64,000 bases of DNA from Hyphomicrobiales bacterium (GTDB lineage Bacteria > Pseudomonadota > Alphaproteobacteria > Rhizobiales > Rhizobiaceae): assembly GCA_900473915.1 (NCBI GenBank), contig UCNG01000005.1:62001-126000 (forward strand), read 5' to 3'. Within the stretch, counting starts at the first letter, position 1. The number at the start of each line of letters is the position of its first letter. The notes below the pieces were generated by a model. It was not told the origin of the DNA and ran no database searches. It worked only from the letters and a program-made list of their open reading frames with translations. This document shows positions 9,084 to 18,746 of this stretch, piece after piece. A program made the position numbers and the translations under genes.

Positions 9084-9660
9084 GAGTGTTCCGAGTTATC
9101 TGGCCGGGTCGTCAGTTGGGGAAATCAGGCCTCGCCAGCAAGGCTGGTTGGCCATGTTGAGGAAACACACAAGTAGTTTCCCAAATTATTTGAAGGCTTA
9201 TAGGAAGCTCGTGACAGAAACACAAATCCGCCACAGCATTATCGGGAAAAATTTCCCCACAAGCTATCGCGGACTACTTCCCCTGCCTTCAGGGTTCGTG
9301 TCTCATATAGAGCTTTCTGAGGAAATTTGAACCCCTTCCCGCTTGCTTCCCACGCGCCCTGTGGTTTTCATTGAAACTCTTTGGCAGAAGGAGCCGCTTC
9401 TGCCGGTCATTGCGGCTTGCTAGAGTGGTTTCGGTTAAAACCGAGTCGCCGAAACCACTCTAACCTTTTGTTTTATCGTATTATCCAGCGCAAAACCGCT
9501 TCGCACTTTTGCTGGAAATACTCCAGAGTTCCAATGCCACCATCAATTTAATTAAACAAGCCTTTGCTTGACAAATTATAGGCGCAGGCGTAGCCATTAT
9601 TTCATATTCGGGACGCCAGTTCGGGCGTCTCCCGCACCATGATAGTCAAAGGAAAATCAA
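9084..9660. other. Divergent intergenic gap, promoter region and repeat
   Basis: 577 bases between nspC (minus) and the MFS gene (plus). It should contain both promoters. A plus-strand frame at 9082-9330 has no family features and overlaps the nspC start, so I read the gap as non-coding. Its main feature is the repeat copy at 9422-9527. Confidence 0.5.
9422..9527. repeat. Dispersed intergenic palindromic repeat
   Basis: The first half is a palindrome: AGAGTGGTTTCGG (9422-9434) against CCGAAACCACTCT (9449-9461). The second half has AAAACCGCTTCGCACTTTTG and a closing CCAGAG. Same family as the copies near 771, 13699, 18667, 45591 and 52321. Confidence 0.65.
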
Positions 9661-11091
9661 ATGCAGGATCACAAGCCGACTGCCGGTTGGGGAGACCTGT
9701 TCGCTGGCAGGAACGCCATCGTATCGCTGACGCTCGTTGGCGGCGTGGCGCTTCATGCCATCAACGTGTTCATTGCCACCACCATCCTGCCGACGGTAGT
9801 TGCCGATATTGGCGGCATGGATTATTACGCATGGAACACGGCGCTGTTCGTGACTGCATCAATCCTCGGCTCGGCCCTCGTGCCGCGCCTGCTTTCGCAG
9901 GCAGGCCCGCGCAGCGCGTATCTGATCGCTGCGTGCATCTTTGCTGCGGGAACCCTGACCTGCGGCCTTGCTCCTTCCATGCCGGTCATGCTGGCAGGAC
10001 GCGCCATACAGGGCCTTGGCGGCGGCATGATGCTGGCGCTCTCCTATTCCATGATCCGCATCGTTTTCGACGAAGCGCTATGGCCGCGCGCCATTGGTCT
10101 TGTTTCCGGCATGTGGGGCGTGGCCACGCTTGTCGGACCTGCCATCGGCGGCGTTTTTGCAGAGCTTGGCATGTGGCGCGCCGCTTTCTGGTCGCTGGCA
10201 CCCGTGATTGCCGTGTTCACCATCATGGCCATGACGGTGCTGCCGCGGGAATCCGGCTCCGCAGCCAGCAATGACCGGCTGGCGTGGCCGCAGCTCGTCC
10301 TTCTGACCGCCGCTGTCCTTGCCGTTTCTGCCGGAAGCATTTCGTCGGAACTGGCGCTCAATGCCGGTGGCGTCGCGCTCGCCGTCGTCCTGCTGCTTCT
10401 CCTCGCTGTCGTGGAAAAGAAAGCCAGCCGACGTATCCTTCCGAAAGGCTCGTTCAGTATCCAGAAACTCGGCGCACTTTATCTGACGCTCTCCTTCCTC
10501 AGCGCGTCCGTCACCAGTTCCGAAGTCTTCGTGCCGCTGTTCTTTCAGGTGCTGCACAACCAGTCCCCGCTTGTCGCGGGCTATCTGGCAGCCATCATGG
10601 GTGGCAGCTGGACGCTCGGCTCCATCGGGTCGTCCGGGATCGCTGCCGGGCAAACCGACCGCGTTATTCTTGCCGCCCCTGTCATGGGTGTGGCAGGCAT
10701 GGTCACGCTGGCCCTTCTCATTCCAGCAGGCAGCGAAGGCCATTGGTACGATCTGCTGCCGATCTGCATCGCGCTGGCCGTGATCGGCTTCGGCGTCGGC
10801 CTGACATGGCCGCACCTGCTGACCGGCATTTTCAAGCGTGCCGACGCTGAGGATCAGAACCTTGCGTCCGCCTCCGTGACCATGGTGCAGCTTTTCACGA
10901 CCGCCCTTGGTGCCGCGCTTGCCGGAATGGTTGCCAATATCGCCGGACTCACCAATCCCGGTGGGTTTACCGGCACGGCAAATGCAGCACTTTGGCTCTT
11001 CTCCGGCTTCGCCATTCTGTCCGCGCTGGCGTTCGTGTCGGCGCTCGCTCTCGTCCGCAGCGCAAGACAGCCGCAAACCGCACGATGCTGA
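9661..11091 (+). CDS. MFS transporter, DHA2-like drug efflux
   Basis: 476 aa, almost wholly hydrophobic, with about 14 predicted membrane helices, the layout of drug:H+ antiporter family 2. The N-terminal half has FIATTILPTVVADIGG, motif-A-like sequence, and AGRAIQGLGGGMMLALSYSMI, the conserved motif C area. The protein should export a small toxic compound using the proton gradient; its substrate is unknown. It converges on the SufR-like regulator, six bases apart, which may or may not control it. Confidence 0.85.
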   Translation: MQDHKPTAGWGDLFAGRNAIVSLTLVGGVALHAINVFIATTILPTVVADIGGMDYYAWNTALFVTASILGSALVPRLLSQAGPRSAYLIAACIFAAGTLTCGLAPSMPVMLAGRAIQGLGGGMMLALSYSMIRIVFDEALWPRAIGLVSGMWGVATLVGPAIGGVFAELGMWRAAFWSLAPVIAVFTIMAMTVLPRESGSAASNDRLAWPQLVLLTAAVLAVSAGSISSELALNAGGVALAVVLLLLLAVVEKKASRRILPKGSFSIQKLGALYLTLSFLSASVTSSEVFVPLFFQVLHNQSPLVAGYLAAIMGGSWTLGSIGSSGIAAGQTDRVILAAPVMGVAGMVTLALLIPAGSEGHWYDLLPICIALAVIGFGVGLTWPHLLTGIFKRADAEDQNLASASVTMVQLFTTALGAALAGMVANIAGLTNPGGFTGTANAALWLFSGFAILSALAFVSALALVRSARQPQTARC

Positions 11092-11097
11092 GAATTA

Positions 11098-11757
11098 TCA
11101 GGCGGGCGAAATAACGTAGGCGCAGCGCCGCGCGCCCGCCAGAATATGCTCGGTGCGGTTTACCGAAACATCAGGGCCAAGCACGGCCCTGAATATCTGA
11201 AGCTCTGACCGGCAGAAGCCCTGACAGGCATCTGCGGCGGCGCAGATGGGGCAATGATTTTCGATGAACAGCCACGAGCCGTCTTCCCGCTTTTCCGCAT
11301 CAGCCATATAGCCTTCGGCAGAGCGGATGTCGGCAAGTTGCTTTACACGCTGATCGAGCGACAAATCCTGCAAGCGGGCCTGATACTGACGGCGGGTCTC
11401 GGTCTCGCGATGGGCGATCAGCGTATCCAGCGCATCATCGCCCAGAATGGTGCGCACGGAATGCAGAAGCTGAACGGTCAAATCGGCATGCGTGTCGGGA
11501 AAACGTTTGTTACCGGCTTCGGTCAGATCCCAGAATAATGAAGGCCGACCGACGCCCTGGGATACGGAATGCGAGGAAACAAGCCCCTCCTCCGCAAGAC
11601 GCACCAACTGCTGGCGAACGGCTTCGCCTGTGGTTCCCAGATGCTCCCCGATGGTGGCGGCTGTCTGCGCGCCCCGCATCTTCAGCGAAAGCATGATCCG
11701 CCCAGCGGGAGAACGTACTCCTGATTCATCGGTATTTAGAAAGTCATTCCTTGACAT
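11098..11757 (-). CDS. SufR-like winged-helix regulator with conserved cysteines
   Basis: 219 aa. Residues about 15-80 form a winged helix-turn-helix (AATIGEHLGTTGEAVRQQLVRLAEEGLV) followed by the wing GVGRPSLFWDLTEAG. The C-terminal half has five Cys at 169, 172, 178, 182 and 212 in the frame HCPIC-x5-C-x3-C ... RTEHILAGARRCAYVI. This resembles SufR, where a [4Fe-4S] cluster senses iron and oxidants. The gene is divergent from Fe superoxide dismutase, and a 9-bp inverted repeat lies between them. I infer a redox or iron sensor for sodB. Confidence 0.75.
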   Translation of the reverse strand: MSRNDFLNTDESGVRSPAGRIMLSLKMRGAQTAATIGEHLGTTGEAVRQQLVRLAEEGLVSSHSVSQGVGRPSLFWDLTEAGNKRFPDTHADLTVQLLHSVRTILGDDALDTLIAHRETETRRQYQARLQDLSLDQRVKQLADIRSAEGYMADAEKREDGSWLFIENHCPICAAADACQGFCRSELQIFRAVLGPDVSVNRTEHILAGARRCAYVISPA

Positions 11758-11783
11758 ATGCGCTGTTTTCTATTTAAAGAAGG

Positions 11784-11828
11784 ATTATCTTGTTAAATAG
11801 GCGACCAAGCCCGTTGAGGCAAGATAAT
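11784..11828. promoter_or_regulatory. 9-bp inverted repeat between regulator and sodB
   Basis: ATTATCTTG (11784-11792) and CAAGATAAT (11820-11828) are perfect inverted arms, 27 bases apart, in the shared promoter of the SufR-like gene and sodB. They could be two half-sites for that regulator or a looped operator. The surrounding sequence is AT-rich as expected of a promoter. Confidence 0.5.
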
Positions 11829-11937
11829 TCTGAATTTTCAATATTTAAACCGGCTTTCGTAAAAGCCGGAGTCGACACCGCAAGCGACCCTCGGGACGCT
11901 GAACGGTGATCAGGCTCAAGCAATCAGGAGTTTTAAA

Positions 11938-12546
11938 ATGAGCTTCACTTTGCCACCACTTCCCTTCGCAACCAACGCGCTTGAAGGCGTCGGAATGGGC
12001 ACGGAAACGCTTGAGCTGCATCATGGCAAGCATCATCAGGCCTATGTGACCGCACTCAACGGCTTTGTGGAAAAGAACGACGCGCTCAAGGGCAAGTCGC
12101 TCGAGGAAATCGTGCTGTTTGCCAAGGACAAGGCTGATCTGGCTCCCGTGTTCAACAATGCCGGCCAGCATTGGAACCACGATCTGTTCTGGCAGAACCT
12201 GTCACCAAACGGCGGACGCCTGCCCGGCGCGCTGGAAAAGAAGATCGTTGAGGATTTCGGCAGCGTTGACCAGTTCAAGGAAGCCTTCAAGACGGCAGCC
12301 GTCGGCCAGTTCGGTTCGGGCTGGGCATGGCTGGTTCTGGCCGATGACGGCAAACTCAAGGTCACCAAGACGCCAAATGGCTCCAATCCGCTGGCAACCG
12401 GCGAAGGCAAGGCACTATTAGGGCTTGATGTATGGGAGCATAGCTATTATCTCGATTTCCGTAATCGTCGGCCTGACTATGTAACGAATTTCCTCGACAA
12501 GCTGGCCAATTACGAATTCGCGGAAGCCACCCTGAAGGCAGCATGA
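11938..12546 (+). CDS. sodB: Superoxide dismutase [Fe]
   Basis: 202 aa, typical Fe/Mn superoxide dismutase. Metal ligands are H28, H81 (WNHDLFW), D164 and H168 (DVWEHSYYLDFRNRRPDY). Gln77 in NNAGQHWNH is at the position that marks iron rather than manganese enzymes. It dismutes superoxide in the cytoplasm. An AGGAG ribosome site precedes the ATG. It is divergent from a Cys-rich regulator, which suggests iron- or redox-dependent control, and is followed by ferredoxin-NADP reductase, another oxidative-stress gene. Confidence 0.95.
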   Translation: MSFTLPPLPFATNALEGVGMGTETLELHHGKHHQAYVTALNGFVEKNDALKGKSLEEIVLFAKDKADLAPVFNNAGQHWNHDLFWQNLSPNGGRLPGALEKKIVEDFGSVDQFKEAFKTAAVGQFGSGWAWLVLADDGKLKVTKTPNGSNPLATGEGKALLGLDVWEHSYYLDFRNRRPDYVTNFLDKLANYEFAEATLKAA

Positions 12547-12718
12547 CGCGCTAGTATTGATTGCGATCAAAGCGTTTTGCCTGCAGCGGATGCAGTCTCC
12601 ACGGAGTTGCGTGCCTGTGGGCAAAATGCAGCAATGACCGATAAAAACTGAGCAACAATCCATTCCATGGCGCCGTCCTCCCAAGCGGTGCAGAAGCAAG
12701 ACAGAGACAGTTCCGAAA

Positions 12719-13495
12719 ATGAGCAGCAATTTCAATCAGGAAACCGTCACCAACATCCATCACTGGACCGACACGCTGTTTTCCTTCCGCACGACGCGCG
12801 ACCCCGGATTTCGCTTCCAGAGCGGCCAGTTCATCATGATGGGCCTGGAAGTGAACGGCAAGCCGCTGACACGTGCCTACTCGATTGCCTCGAGCCTTTA
12901 TGAAGACGGTCTGGAATTCTTCTCCATCAAGGTGCCGAACGGTCCGTTGACCTCCAAGCTCCAGCATCTGAAGGTTGGCGACCAGATCATCCTTTCCAAG
13001 AAGCCGGTCGGCACGCTGCTCTACGACAATCTGAAGCCGGGCAAAAATCTCTGGCTGCTCTCGACCGGCACCGGTCTTGCGCCGTTCCTGTCGATCATTC
13101 GCGATCTGGAAGCCTATGAACGTTTCGAGAAGATCATCCTCGTTCATGGTGTGCGTCAGGTCGCGGAACTCGCCTATACGGATTTCATTTCCAACGAACT
13201 GCCGCAGGATGAATTCCTCGGCGAAATGGTCAAGAAGCAGCTCATTTATTATCCGACAGTCACGCGTGAGCCCTACAAGAATCGTGGCCGCCTGACCGAC
13301 CTCATTCGTTCGGGCCAGCTGTTCACCGATGTCGGCCTGCCCGAATTCAACCACGACGACGACCGCATGATGCTGTGCGGCAGCCCGGAAATGCTGGCCG
13401 AGACAAAGCAGATTCTGGAAGAGCGCGGATTCAAGGAAGGCAGCCAGAGCGAAGCCGGACACTACGTCATCGAAAAGGCTTTCGTTGAAAAGTAA
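12719..13495 (+). CDS. fpr: Ferredoxin/flavodoxin-NADP+ reductase
   Basis: 258 aa, bacterial subclass of plant-type FNR. The FAD-binding RAYSIASS lies near residue 53 and the NADP-binding STGTGLAPFLSI near residue 115; LCGSPEMLAETKQILEERG is the later nucleotide-binding motif, and the chain ends in AFVEK, as in Rhodobacter-type enzymes. It exchanges electrons between NADPH and ferredoxin or flavodoxin and is often part of oxidative-stress defence. It lies 172 bases downstream of sodB and probably has its own promoter. A terminator follows. Confidence 0.93.
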   Translation: MSSNFNQETVTNIHHWTDTLFSFRTTRDPGFRFQSGQFIMMGLEVNGKPLTRAYSIASSLYEDGLEFFSIKVPNGPLTSKLQHLKVGDQIILSKKPVGTLLYDNLKPGKNLWLLSTGTGLAPFLSIIRDLEAYERFEKIILVHGVRQVAELAYTDFISNELPQDEFLGEMVKKQLIYYPTVTREPYKNRGRLTDLIRSGQLFTDVGLPEFNHDDDRMMLCGSPEMLAETKQILEERGFKEGSQSEAGHYVIEKAFVEK

Positions 13496-13521
13496 GCGCG
13501 GCCCGCAGCACTGGAACACCG

Positions 13522-13550
13522 AAAAGGGAGGCATCGAGCTTCCCTTTTTT
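13522..13550 (+). terminator. Intrinsic terminator of fpr
   Basis: AAAAGGGA (13522-13529) pairs with TCCCTTTT (13541-13548) and a T-run follows. It lies 26 bases after the fpr stop codon. Confidence 0.7.
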
Positions 13551-13698
13551 AGCACTACGGTTGCATTCTTCGTGATGCCGGGCTGCAAAGAGCAATTTGT
13601 CTGCGTTCCGGTGCTCACGTACCTTTAAGTACGCTCCGCTCCGGTACTCGAAAATCACTCTTTTCGCCACGGCCTGACGAATTTGCAACTGTAGTGTT

Positions 13699-13802
13699 AG
13701 AGCATTTCCAGCAAAAATGTGGAACGGTTTTGCGTTCGGAAATGCGGAAAAACAAATGGATAGAGCGGTTCCAACGGTTCCGTTAAAACAGGAACCGCTC
13801 TA
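13699..13802. repeat. Dispersed intergenic palindromic repeat
   Basis: Two modules: AGAGCATTTCC...GGAAATGC and AGAGCGGTTCC...GGAACCGCTCT, the second a near-perfect palindrome. It sits in the convergent gap between fpr and the TetR gene and may act as a spacer or bidirectional terminator. Confidence 0.65.
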
Positions 13803-13808
13803 GCGTGA

Positions 13809-14414
13809 TTACTGCCCCCGCACCGCCTGCAGGAAGAATGCCTTCACGCCGGCCACCATTTCCGCACGGTCCATCATATCCGGGTTTGAGATAATCTCGT
13901 CGACTGCACCGTGCAGTGCATTAAACAGAAGCACCGCAGTCAGACGCGTATCGGCGATTTTCCATGCGCCCGCAGCCTTGCCACTGGTCAACAATGCATC
14001 AAGCCGGACGACTGCCGGATTTTCCTGCTTCATACGCCGCATGGGCGGATGAAAGTCATGAAACACCATGTCGTGGAGTTTGTAATTGTCCAGATAACCG
14101 GCAATGCCTGTCTCAGCCCACGCTACCAGCTTTCCGTGCCAGTCATCGGCCGGATATTGGCCCAGCTGACGCTCCAGCCCTTCGCAGAAACCGTCGATAA
14201 ATCGCTGCCGCAGGGCGATCAGGATGTCATCCTTGCTGCGAAAATGCAGATAAAACGTGCCTTTGGCAACATCGGCAAGACGGACAATCTCATCCACGCT
14301 CGTCGCCGCGAAGCCCCTTTCCAGGAAAAGGGCTTCGGCTGCCGCCATCAGTTCTTCGCGACGTATTTCGGCTGGTTTGGTGCGGGGCTTGGGCTTAATG
14401 GCAGTTGACGGCAA
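13809..14414 (-). CDS. TetR family transcriptional regulator
   Basis: 201 aa. The N-terminal helix-turn-helix at about residues 18-65 (AAAEALFLERGFAATSVDEIVRLADVAKGTFYLHFRSKDDIL) is a canonical TetR DNA-binding domain; the C-terminal helical part should bind an unknown ligand. It is the second gene of an operon with a hypothetical gene 15 bases upstream. A perfect 17-bp palindrome in front of that operon is the likely operator, suggesting autorepression. Confidence 0.88.
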   Translation of the reverse strand: MPSTAIKPKPRTKPAEIRREELMAAAEALFLERGFAATSVDEIVRLADVAKGTFYLHFRSKDDILIALRQRFIDGFCEGLERQLGQYPADDWHGKLVAWAETGIAGYLDNYKLHDMVFHDFHPPMRRMKQENPAVVRLDALLTSGKAAGAWKIADTRLTAVLLFNALHGAVDEIISNPDMMDRAEMVAGVKAFFLQAVRGQ

Positions 14415-14429
14415 ATCAGTCTCCGAAAC

Positions 14430-14861
14430 TCAGGATGCCGCCAATTTATCCCGGATTGCCGCCCTGTCAAAAGCAAGCCTGTTTGGTCGAACAACGCGAT
14501 CCTCCAGCCAGTGCAACGCCGCCTCCACATTGGAGAATGTTCCAGCCGGAACGCGGAACAGTTTTTCAGCATCCATGCGGCTTGCCTGTTCATAAACAGA
14601 TTCCGGCACGATGTTCACCATGCCCAGCACCTGCTGGCGAATGCGCTGCGCATTCTGCTGGAACCATTGCTTGACTTCACGGGCCGAACCTTCGGGATGC
14701 GCCAGGGCATCTTCATCCAGAAAGCGGCGGATTGTGACAAAGGGTTTCCCCTCATCAAGCCAGCGGTTCCAGATATCGAAGAATTCACGTGTCTCCTCCA
14801 TGGTCGATGCGCCCTTCGACAGGGTGACGACGTATGGCCAGTTTTCCGTATGGTGAAGCAT
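14430..14861 (-). CDS. Hypothetical protein in a TetR-controlled operon
   Basis: 143 aa from the ATG at 14861 (MLHHTENWPYVVTLSKG); the frame is open to 14975 but that extension looks non-coding. The chain WPYVVTLSKGASTMEETREFFDIWNRWLDEGKPFVTIRRFLD... resembles a small alpha/beta domain of the STAS/SpoIIAA-like kind; this is a weak impression. No signal peptide, so cytoplasmic. It precedes the TetR gene and should be co-transcribed with it under the palindrome at 14982-14998. Function unknown. Confidence 0.6.
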   Translation of the reverse strand: MLHHTENWPYVVTLSKGASTMEETREFFDIWNRWLDEGKPFVTIRRFLDEDALAHPEGSAREVKQWFQQNAQRIRQQVLGMVNIVPESVYEQASRMDAEKLFRVPAGTFSNVEAALHWLEDRVVRPNRLAFDRAAIRDKLAAS

Positions 14862-14981
14862 TACGCTCCCCTCCTGCTCGATATTCACGAAATTCGCAGC
14901 AACGAATGCTGCCTTGAGCCGTGACGACGATCCGGCAACCGGCACGCACACAAGCAGATGTCCGAACCGCCGCACGACTCA

Positions 14982-14998
14982 TGACTGACTATCAGTCA
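14982..14998. promoter_or_regulatory. Perfect 17-bp palindrome, likely TetR operator
   Basis: TGACTGA-CTA-TCAGTCA, perfect 7+3+7 dyad, lies 121 bases before the start of the hypothetical/TetR operon. TetR-family operators are commonly short dyads of this kind (TGAC...GTCA). It is the only strong dyad in this 440-base gap. Confidence 0.65.
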
Positions 14999-15300
14999 GT
15001 TATTTTGTGGCACGAAAATATGAATACTTCAATCATGTTTTTGAGGACGAGTTTCCTGACTGAATTTGGGAGCAGTGGACGCGGATTGGCAAACCCCAAG
15101 CCTCAAGCCCCATCCCCGGCGCGTGTTGGGTTTTGCAGCGAAAGAAGCTGGGTATTTTGGAGGGATTGCGGGCTTTCGCCTATGGAAATGGCCCTTGGAT
15201 GACAAGAGCGGTTCGACGCAGCAGATCGCCAGCCATTTCGGTGTCCGGAGGATGTGGTCCATCCGCCCGCCTATTTTGTCGAAAAGTCTCGAAAATGCCC

Positions 15301-16161
15301 CTATCCATTCAACTCAAAATCGAGCCCGATATCGAGGTTTGGCGCGCTGTGCGTCGTCCAGCCCACCGAAATCAGATCAACCCCGCTTGCCGCCACAGCC
15401 GCCACCGTTTCCGGTGTGATGCCGCCCGAAGCTTCTGAGATAGCACGGCCATCGATGATCGATACAGCCTCGCGCAATTGCGCCGGTGACATATTGTCGA
15501 GCAGAACTGCGTCCACACCGACGGCCATGGCCTCATCGAGTTGTTGCAGCGTATCGACTTCGACCTCGATCTTGACCATGTGACCGGCGCCAGCCTTGGC
15601 GCGCTCGATGGCCTCGCGCACGCCGCCAGCGACCGCGATGTGGTTGTCCTTGATGAGCACTGCATCATAGAGCGCGAAACGGTGGTTCATGCCGCCGCCC
15701 GCCCTTACCGCATATTTCTGCAAGGCACGCAGCCCCGGCATCGTCTTGCGCGTGCAGGCGATGGACGCCTTGGTTCCGGCAACCGCCTTCACCAGATTGG
15801 CTGTGGCCGTGGCAATGCCGGACAGGTGGCCGAGGAAATTGAGCGCGGTGCGCTCACCCGCCAGAATAGAGCGGGACGAACCCGAAACACGGGCGACATC
15901 CGCCCCTTTTTCAACAGACTGGCCATCCCGCGCCAGACGTTCGAACGTGACCTCTGGATCGACCAGACGAAACGCCATTTCCGCCACATCAAGCCCGGCG
16001 ACGACGCCCGGCTGGCGCAGGCGGAACAGCATGGCCGAACGGTGTTCTTCCGGCACCACCGCATTGCTGGTTATGTCGCCAGCAAGGCCCAGATCTTCCA
16101 GAAGTGCGGCGCGCACCAGCGGTTCGACGACAAGCGGAGACAGGCGCGGCAGGTTCATCAT
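15301..16161 (-). CDS. nadC: Nicotinate-nucleotide pyrophosphorylase (quinolinate phosphoribosyltransferase)
   Basis: 286 aa from the ATG at 16161, whose first bases overlap the nadB stop (ATGA); the frame upstream is only nadB in another reading. Family marks are [18 protein letters not shown] at the N-terminus, [27 protein letters not shown] with the substrate-binding Arg/Lys, and [11 protein letters not shown] for the phosphate end. It converts quinolinate and PRPP to nicotinate mononucleotide, the last step of de novo NAD ring formation. Third gene of nadABC. Confidence 0.95.
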   Translation of the reverse strand: MMNLPRLSPLVVEPLVRAALLEDLGLAGDITSNAVVPEEHRSAMLFRLRQPGVVAGLDVAEMAFRLVDPEVTFERLARDGQSVEKGADVARVSGSSRSILAGERTALNFLGHLSGIATATANLVKAVAGTKASIACTRKTMPGLRALQKYAVRAGGGMNHRFALYDAVLIKDNHIAVAGGVREAIERAKAGAGHMVKIEVEVDTLQQLDEAMAVGVDAVLLDNMSPAQLREAVSIIDGRAISEASGGITPETVAAVAASGVDLISVGWTTHSAPNLDIGLDFELNG

Positions 16162-17663
16162 GCAGTCCTTGTAACAGGGTGAGGCGCGGTAATTTCGCGA
16201 GCCAGAGCGAAAGCTGCCGAAAAGGTGAAAAAGCTGCGGGCTGAGCTCGCGCTTTTGCCGGGATAGTCGGTGCGGGCATGGCTGCCGCGCGACTCGCATC
16301 GGTCAAATGCCGCAACCGCGGCGACCAGCGCCACGGCTGCGGCATCGTCGGTCTCCGCGATTGGGAGAAGGGTGGTGATTGCAGAGCGCAAACCTTCTTC
16401 ATCACGCAGCAGGCCAAGATGACGGGAAACAACGCGCCGCACCCATTCGGGACCGGCATTTTGCGGCAGGCTGACCGGCACGGGATGCCGCACGGCAACC
16501 GCATCTTCATCACCAAGCGCGCGGGCGGCACGCAGTCCCATGACGGCAGCTTCGAGCAGCGAATTGCTGGCAAGCCGGTTCGCGCCATGCAGGCCGGTGC
16601 AGGCCGCTTCGCCCACGGCCCAGAGACCCGGCAAGCTACTGCGCCCATTCGCGTCGGTCTTGATGCCGCCCATGTGATAATGGGTGGCTGGCCTGACCGG
16701 GATCATATCCTTGGAGGGATCGACGCCATGCTGCTTGCAAAGCGCGTCGATACCCGGAAAACGGGTTGCGAAACGCTTGCCCAGAGCCGCACGCGCATCC
16801 AGAAAAACCTTGCGCCCTTGCGCGATCTCACTGCCGATGGCGCGGGCGACCACATCGCGAGGGGCCAACTCTCTGCCCGGAATGTCGGCCATGAACCGCT
16901 CGCCGCGATCGTTGACGAGCGTGGCGCCCTCGCCGCGCACCGCTTCGCTGACCAGCGGCAAACGCGGTGTCGAGACTGCAAGTGCCGTGGGATGAAATTG
17001 CACGAATTCCATATCGGCAAGCACAGCACCTGCGCGACCTGCCAAAGCGGCTCCCTGCCCCAGATTGCCAAGCGGCGTGGTTGTTGCGTTATAAAGCCCG
17101 CCGATCCCGCCGGTCGCCAGAACCACGGCGCGCACGGCAACCGGGCCTACATTTTCAAGGCAGGCACCGACGACACGGCCATCCTGCCTGATGAGCCTCA
17201 GGGCGCGGGTGTTTTCCATGACCGTGATGGACGGTGTGGCCAGCACTTTCTGCGCCAATACGCGCATAATGGCCGCGCCTGTCGCATCGCCATCAACATG
17301 CACAATGCGATGGCGGCTGTGCGCCGCCTCCAGACCGAGCGAAAACGATCCATCGGCCTTGCGGTCGAAACGCACGCCGTAAGCTTCCAGCGCCGCGATC
17401 ACTTCGGCGCCCGCCGCAACGATTTCGGCAGCCACGGCCGCATCGCACAGGCCATCGCCTGCCGCAATCGTATCGGCCAGATGCAGCGCCGCGCTGTCGC
17501 CCGCGCCAACGCTCGCGGCAATACCGCCTTGCGCCAGCGTACTGGAACCGGAAAGCCCGAGGCTTCCCGCCGTCACCAGCAGCACCGGCTGCGGAGATAG
17601 CGTCAGCGCCGTCATCAGCCCGGCGAGGCCGCTGCCGATGATGAGGACCGGGGCCGTATTCAT
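16158..17663 (-). CDS. nadB: L-aspartate oxidase
   Basis: 501 aa flavoprotein. [13 protein letters not shown] near the N-terminus is the FAD dinucleotide fold and [14 protein letters not shown] follows. The active-site region reads [25 protein letters not shown], and [47 protein letters not shown] is the second FAD segment. It oxidises aspartate to iminosuccinate for NadA. Both ends overlap neighbours by ATGA, so nadA, nadB and nadC are translationally coupled. Confidence 0.96.
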   Translation of the reverse strand: MNTAPVLIIGSGLAGLMTALTLSPQPVLLVTAGSLGLSGSSTLAQGGIAASVGAGDSAALHLADTIAAGDGLCDAAVAAEIVAAGAEVIAALEAYGVRFDRKADGSFSLGLEAAHSRHRIVHVDGDATGAAIMRVLAQKVLATPSITVMENTRALRLIRQDGRVVGACLENVGPVAVRAVVLATGGIGGLYNATTTPLGNLGQGAALAGRAGAVLADMEFVQFHPTALAVSTPRLPLVSEAVRGEGATLVNDRGERFMADIPGRELAPRDVVARAIGSEIAQGRKVFLDARAALGKRFATRFPGIDALCKQHGVDPSKDMIPVRPATHYHMGGIKTDANGRSSLPGLWAVGEAACTGLHGANRLASNSLLEAAVMGLRAARALGDEDAVAVRHPVPVSLPQNAGPEWVRRVVSRHLGLLRDEEGLRSAITTLLPIAETDDAAAVALVAAVAAFDRCESRGSHARTDYPGKSASSARSFFTFSAAFALAREITAPHPVTRTA

Positions 17664-18631
17664 ACCATCAACATCCGTTCGACAGCGCGGCGGGCCGGCT
17701 CCATCAATGCTGCATCGACGGTCACCTCATGGCGATTGTTTTCCAGTGCATCACGGATATTGGCGAGTGTGATCCGCTTCATATGCGGACATAGATTGCA
17801 CGGGCGGATGAACTCGACGTCGGGGTGATCGACGGCGACATTGTCGCTCATCGAGCATTCGGTCAAAAGCACGACGCGCTGCGGCTTTTTCTCGCCGACA
17901 TAGTCGGACATGACTGCCGTGGAACCGGCGAAATCGGCGGCTTTCACCACTTCCGGCGGGCATTCGGGATGCGCCAGAACCATGACGCCCGGATGGCTTT
18001 CGCGCAGTTCGCGGATATCATCGGGAGTAAAACGCTCATGCACCTCGCAATGGCCATGCCAGGCGAGAATTTCGACGTTGGTTTCACGCGCAACGTTCTG
18101 CGCCAGAAATTCATCAGGGATCATCAGCACGCGCGGCACGCCAAGTGACTCCACGACCTTTTTGGCATTGCCGGAGGTGCAGCAAATATCAGATGCCGCC
18201 TTCACCGCAGCGGACGTGTTGACATAGGTGATGATCGGCACGCCGGGATGTGCTTCTCGCAGAAGCGCCACATCTTCCGGCGTGATGCTGTCGGCCAGCG
18301 AACAGCCCGCAGCCATATCGGGGATCAGCACCGTCTTGCCGGGATTGAGCACCTTGGCCGTCTCGGCCATGAAATGCACGCCTGCCAGCACGATCACATC
18401 GGCATCGACTTCCGCCGCCTTGCGCGCCAGCGCGAGGCTGTCGCCGACAATATCGGCCACGCAATGGAAGATTTCCGGCGTCTGGTAGTTATGCGCAAGG
18501 ATGACCGCGTTACGCTTTTTCTTCAGCTCAAGGATGGCAGCGACATCGTCCTCGAAGCCGAGCCACTCTGCCTTTGGCAACACCTTGGCCACGCGGTCAT
18601 AAAGTTGCGAGACGGGAACATGATCGTTCAT
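17660..18631 (-). CDS. nadA: Quinolinate synthase A
   Basis: 323 aa. It joins iminosuccinate and dihydroxyacetone phosphate to quinolinate with a [4Fe-4S] cluster. Motifs include [65 protein letters not shown] (cluster Cys) and a C-terminal [14 protein letters not shown] (Cys pair). First gene of nadABC, with two 17-bp operators and a repeat element between its start and the nadQ gene. Confidence 0.96.
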   Translation of the reverse strand: MNDHVPVSQLYDRVAKVLPKAEWLGFEDDVAAILELKKKRNAVILAHNYQTPEIFHCVADIVGDSLALARKAAEVDADVIVLAGVHFMAETAKVLNPGKTVLIPDMAAGCSLADSITPEDVALLREAHPGVPIITYVNTSAAVKAASDICCTSGNAKKVVESLGVPRVLMIPDEFLAQNVARETNVEILAWHGHCEVHERFTPDDIRELRESHPGVMVLAHPECPPEVVKAADFAGSTAVMSDYVGEKKPQRVVLLTECSMSDNVAVDHPDVEFIRPCNLCPHMKRITLANIRDALENNRHEVTVDAALMEPARRAVERMLMV

Positions 18632-18666
18632 GGCTGGATCTCCAAGGTCACTTACGCATTGTCCCG

Positions 18667-18700
18667 CGCAAAACCGCTTCGCACTTTTGCTGGAAATGCT
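18667..18700. repeat. Repeat core in the nadA leader
   Basis: GCGCAAAACCGCTTCGCACT followed by TTTGCTGGAAATGCT matches the second module of the repeat at 9490-9525 almost base for base. It lies between the nadA start codon and the operators, so it is probably in the transcribed leader. Confidence 0.6.
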
Positions 18701-18712
18701 TACCTACCCATT

Positions 18713-18729
18713 ATACTCAATTTGAGTAT
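18713..18729. promoter_or_regulatory. NadQ operator 1
   Basis: ATACTCAA-T-TTGAGTAT is a perfect 17-bp dyad upstream of nadA. It is nearly identical to a second dyad with its centre 34 bases away. The neighbouring regulator gene and the repetition make it a convincing operator for nadABC. Confidence 0.85.
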
Positions 18730-18746
18730 TTCATATTCACGAACTT

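Noticed and set aside
9082-9330. 82-aa plus-strand frame starting at the nspC start
   Set aside because: Overlaps the nspC start codon and promoter, and the sequence has no domain features.
15001-15300. Several frames in the gap between the TetR operator and nadC
   Set aside because: No ribosome sites or motifs; only the operator is convincing in this gap.
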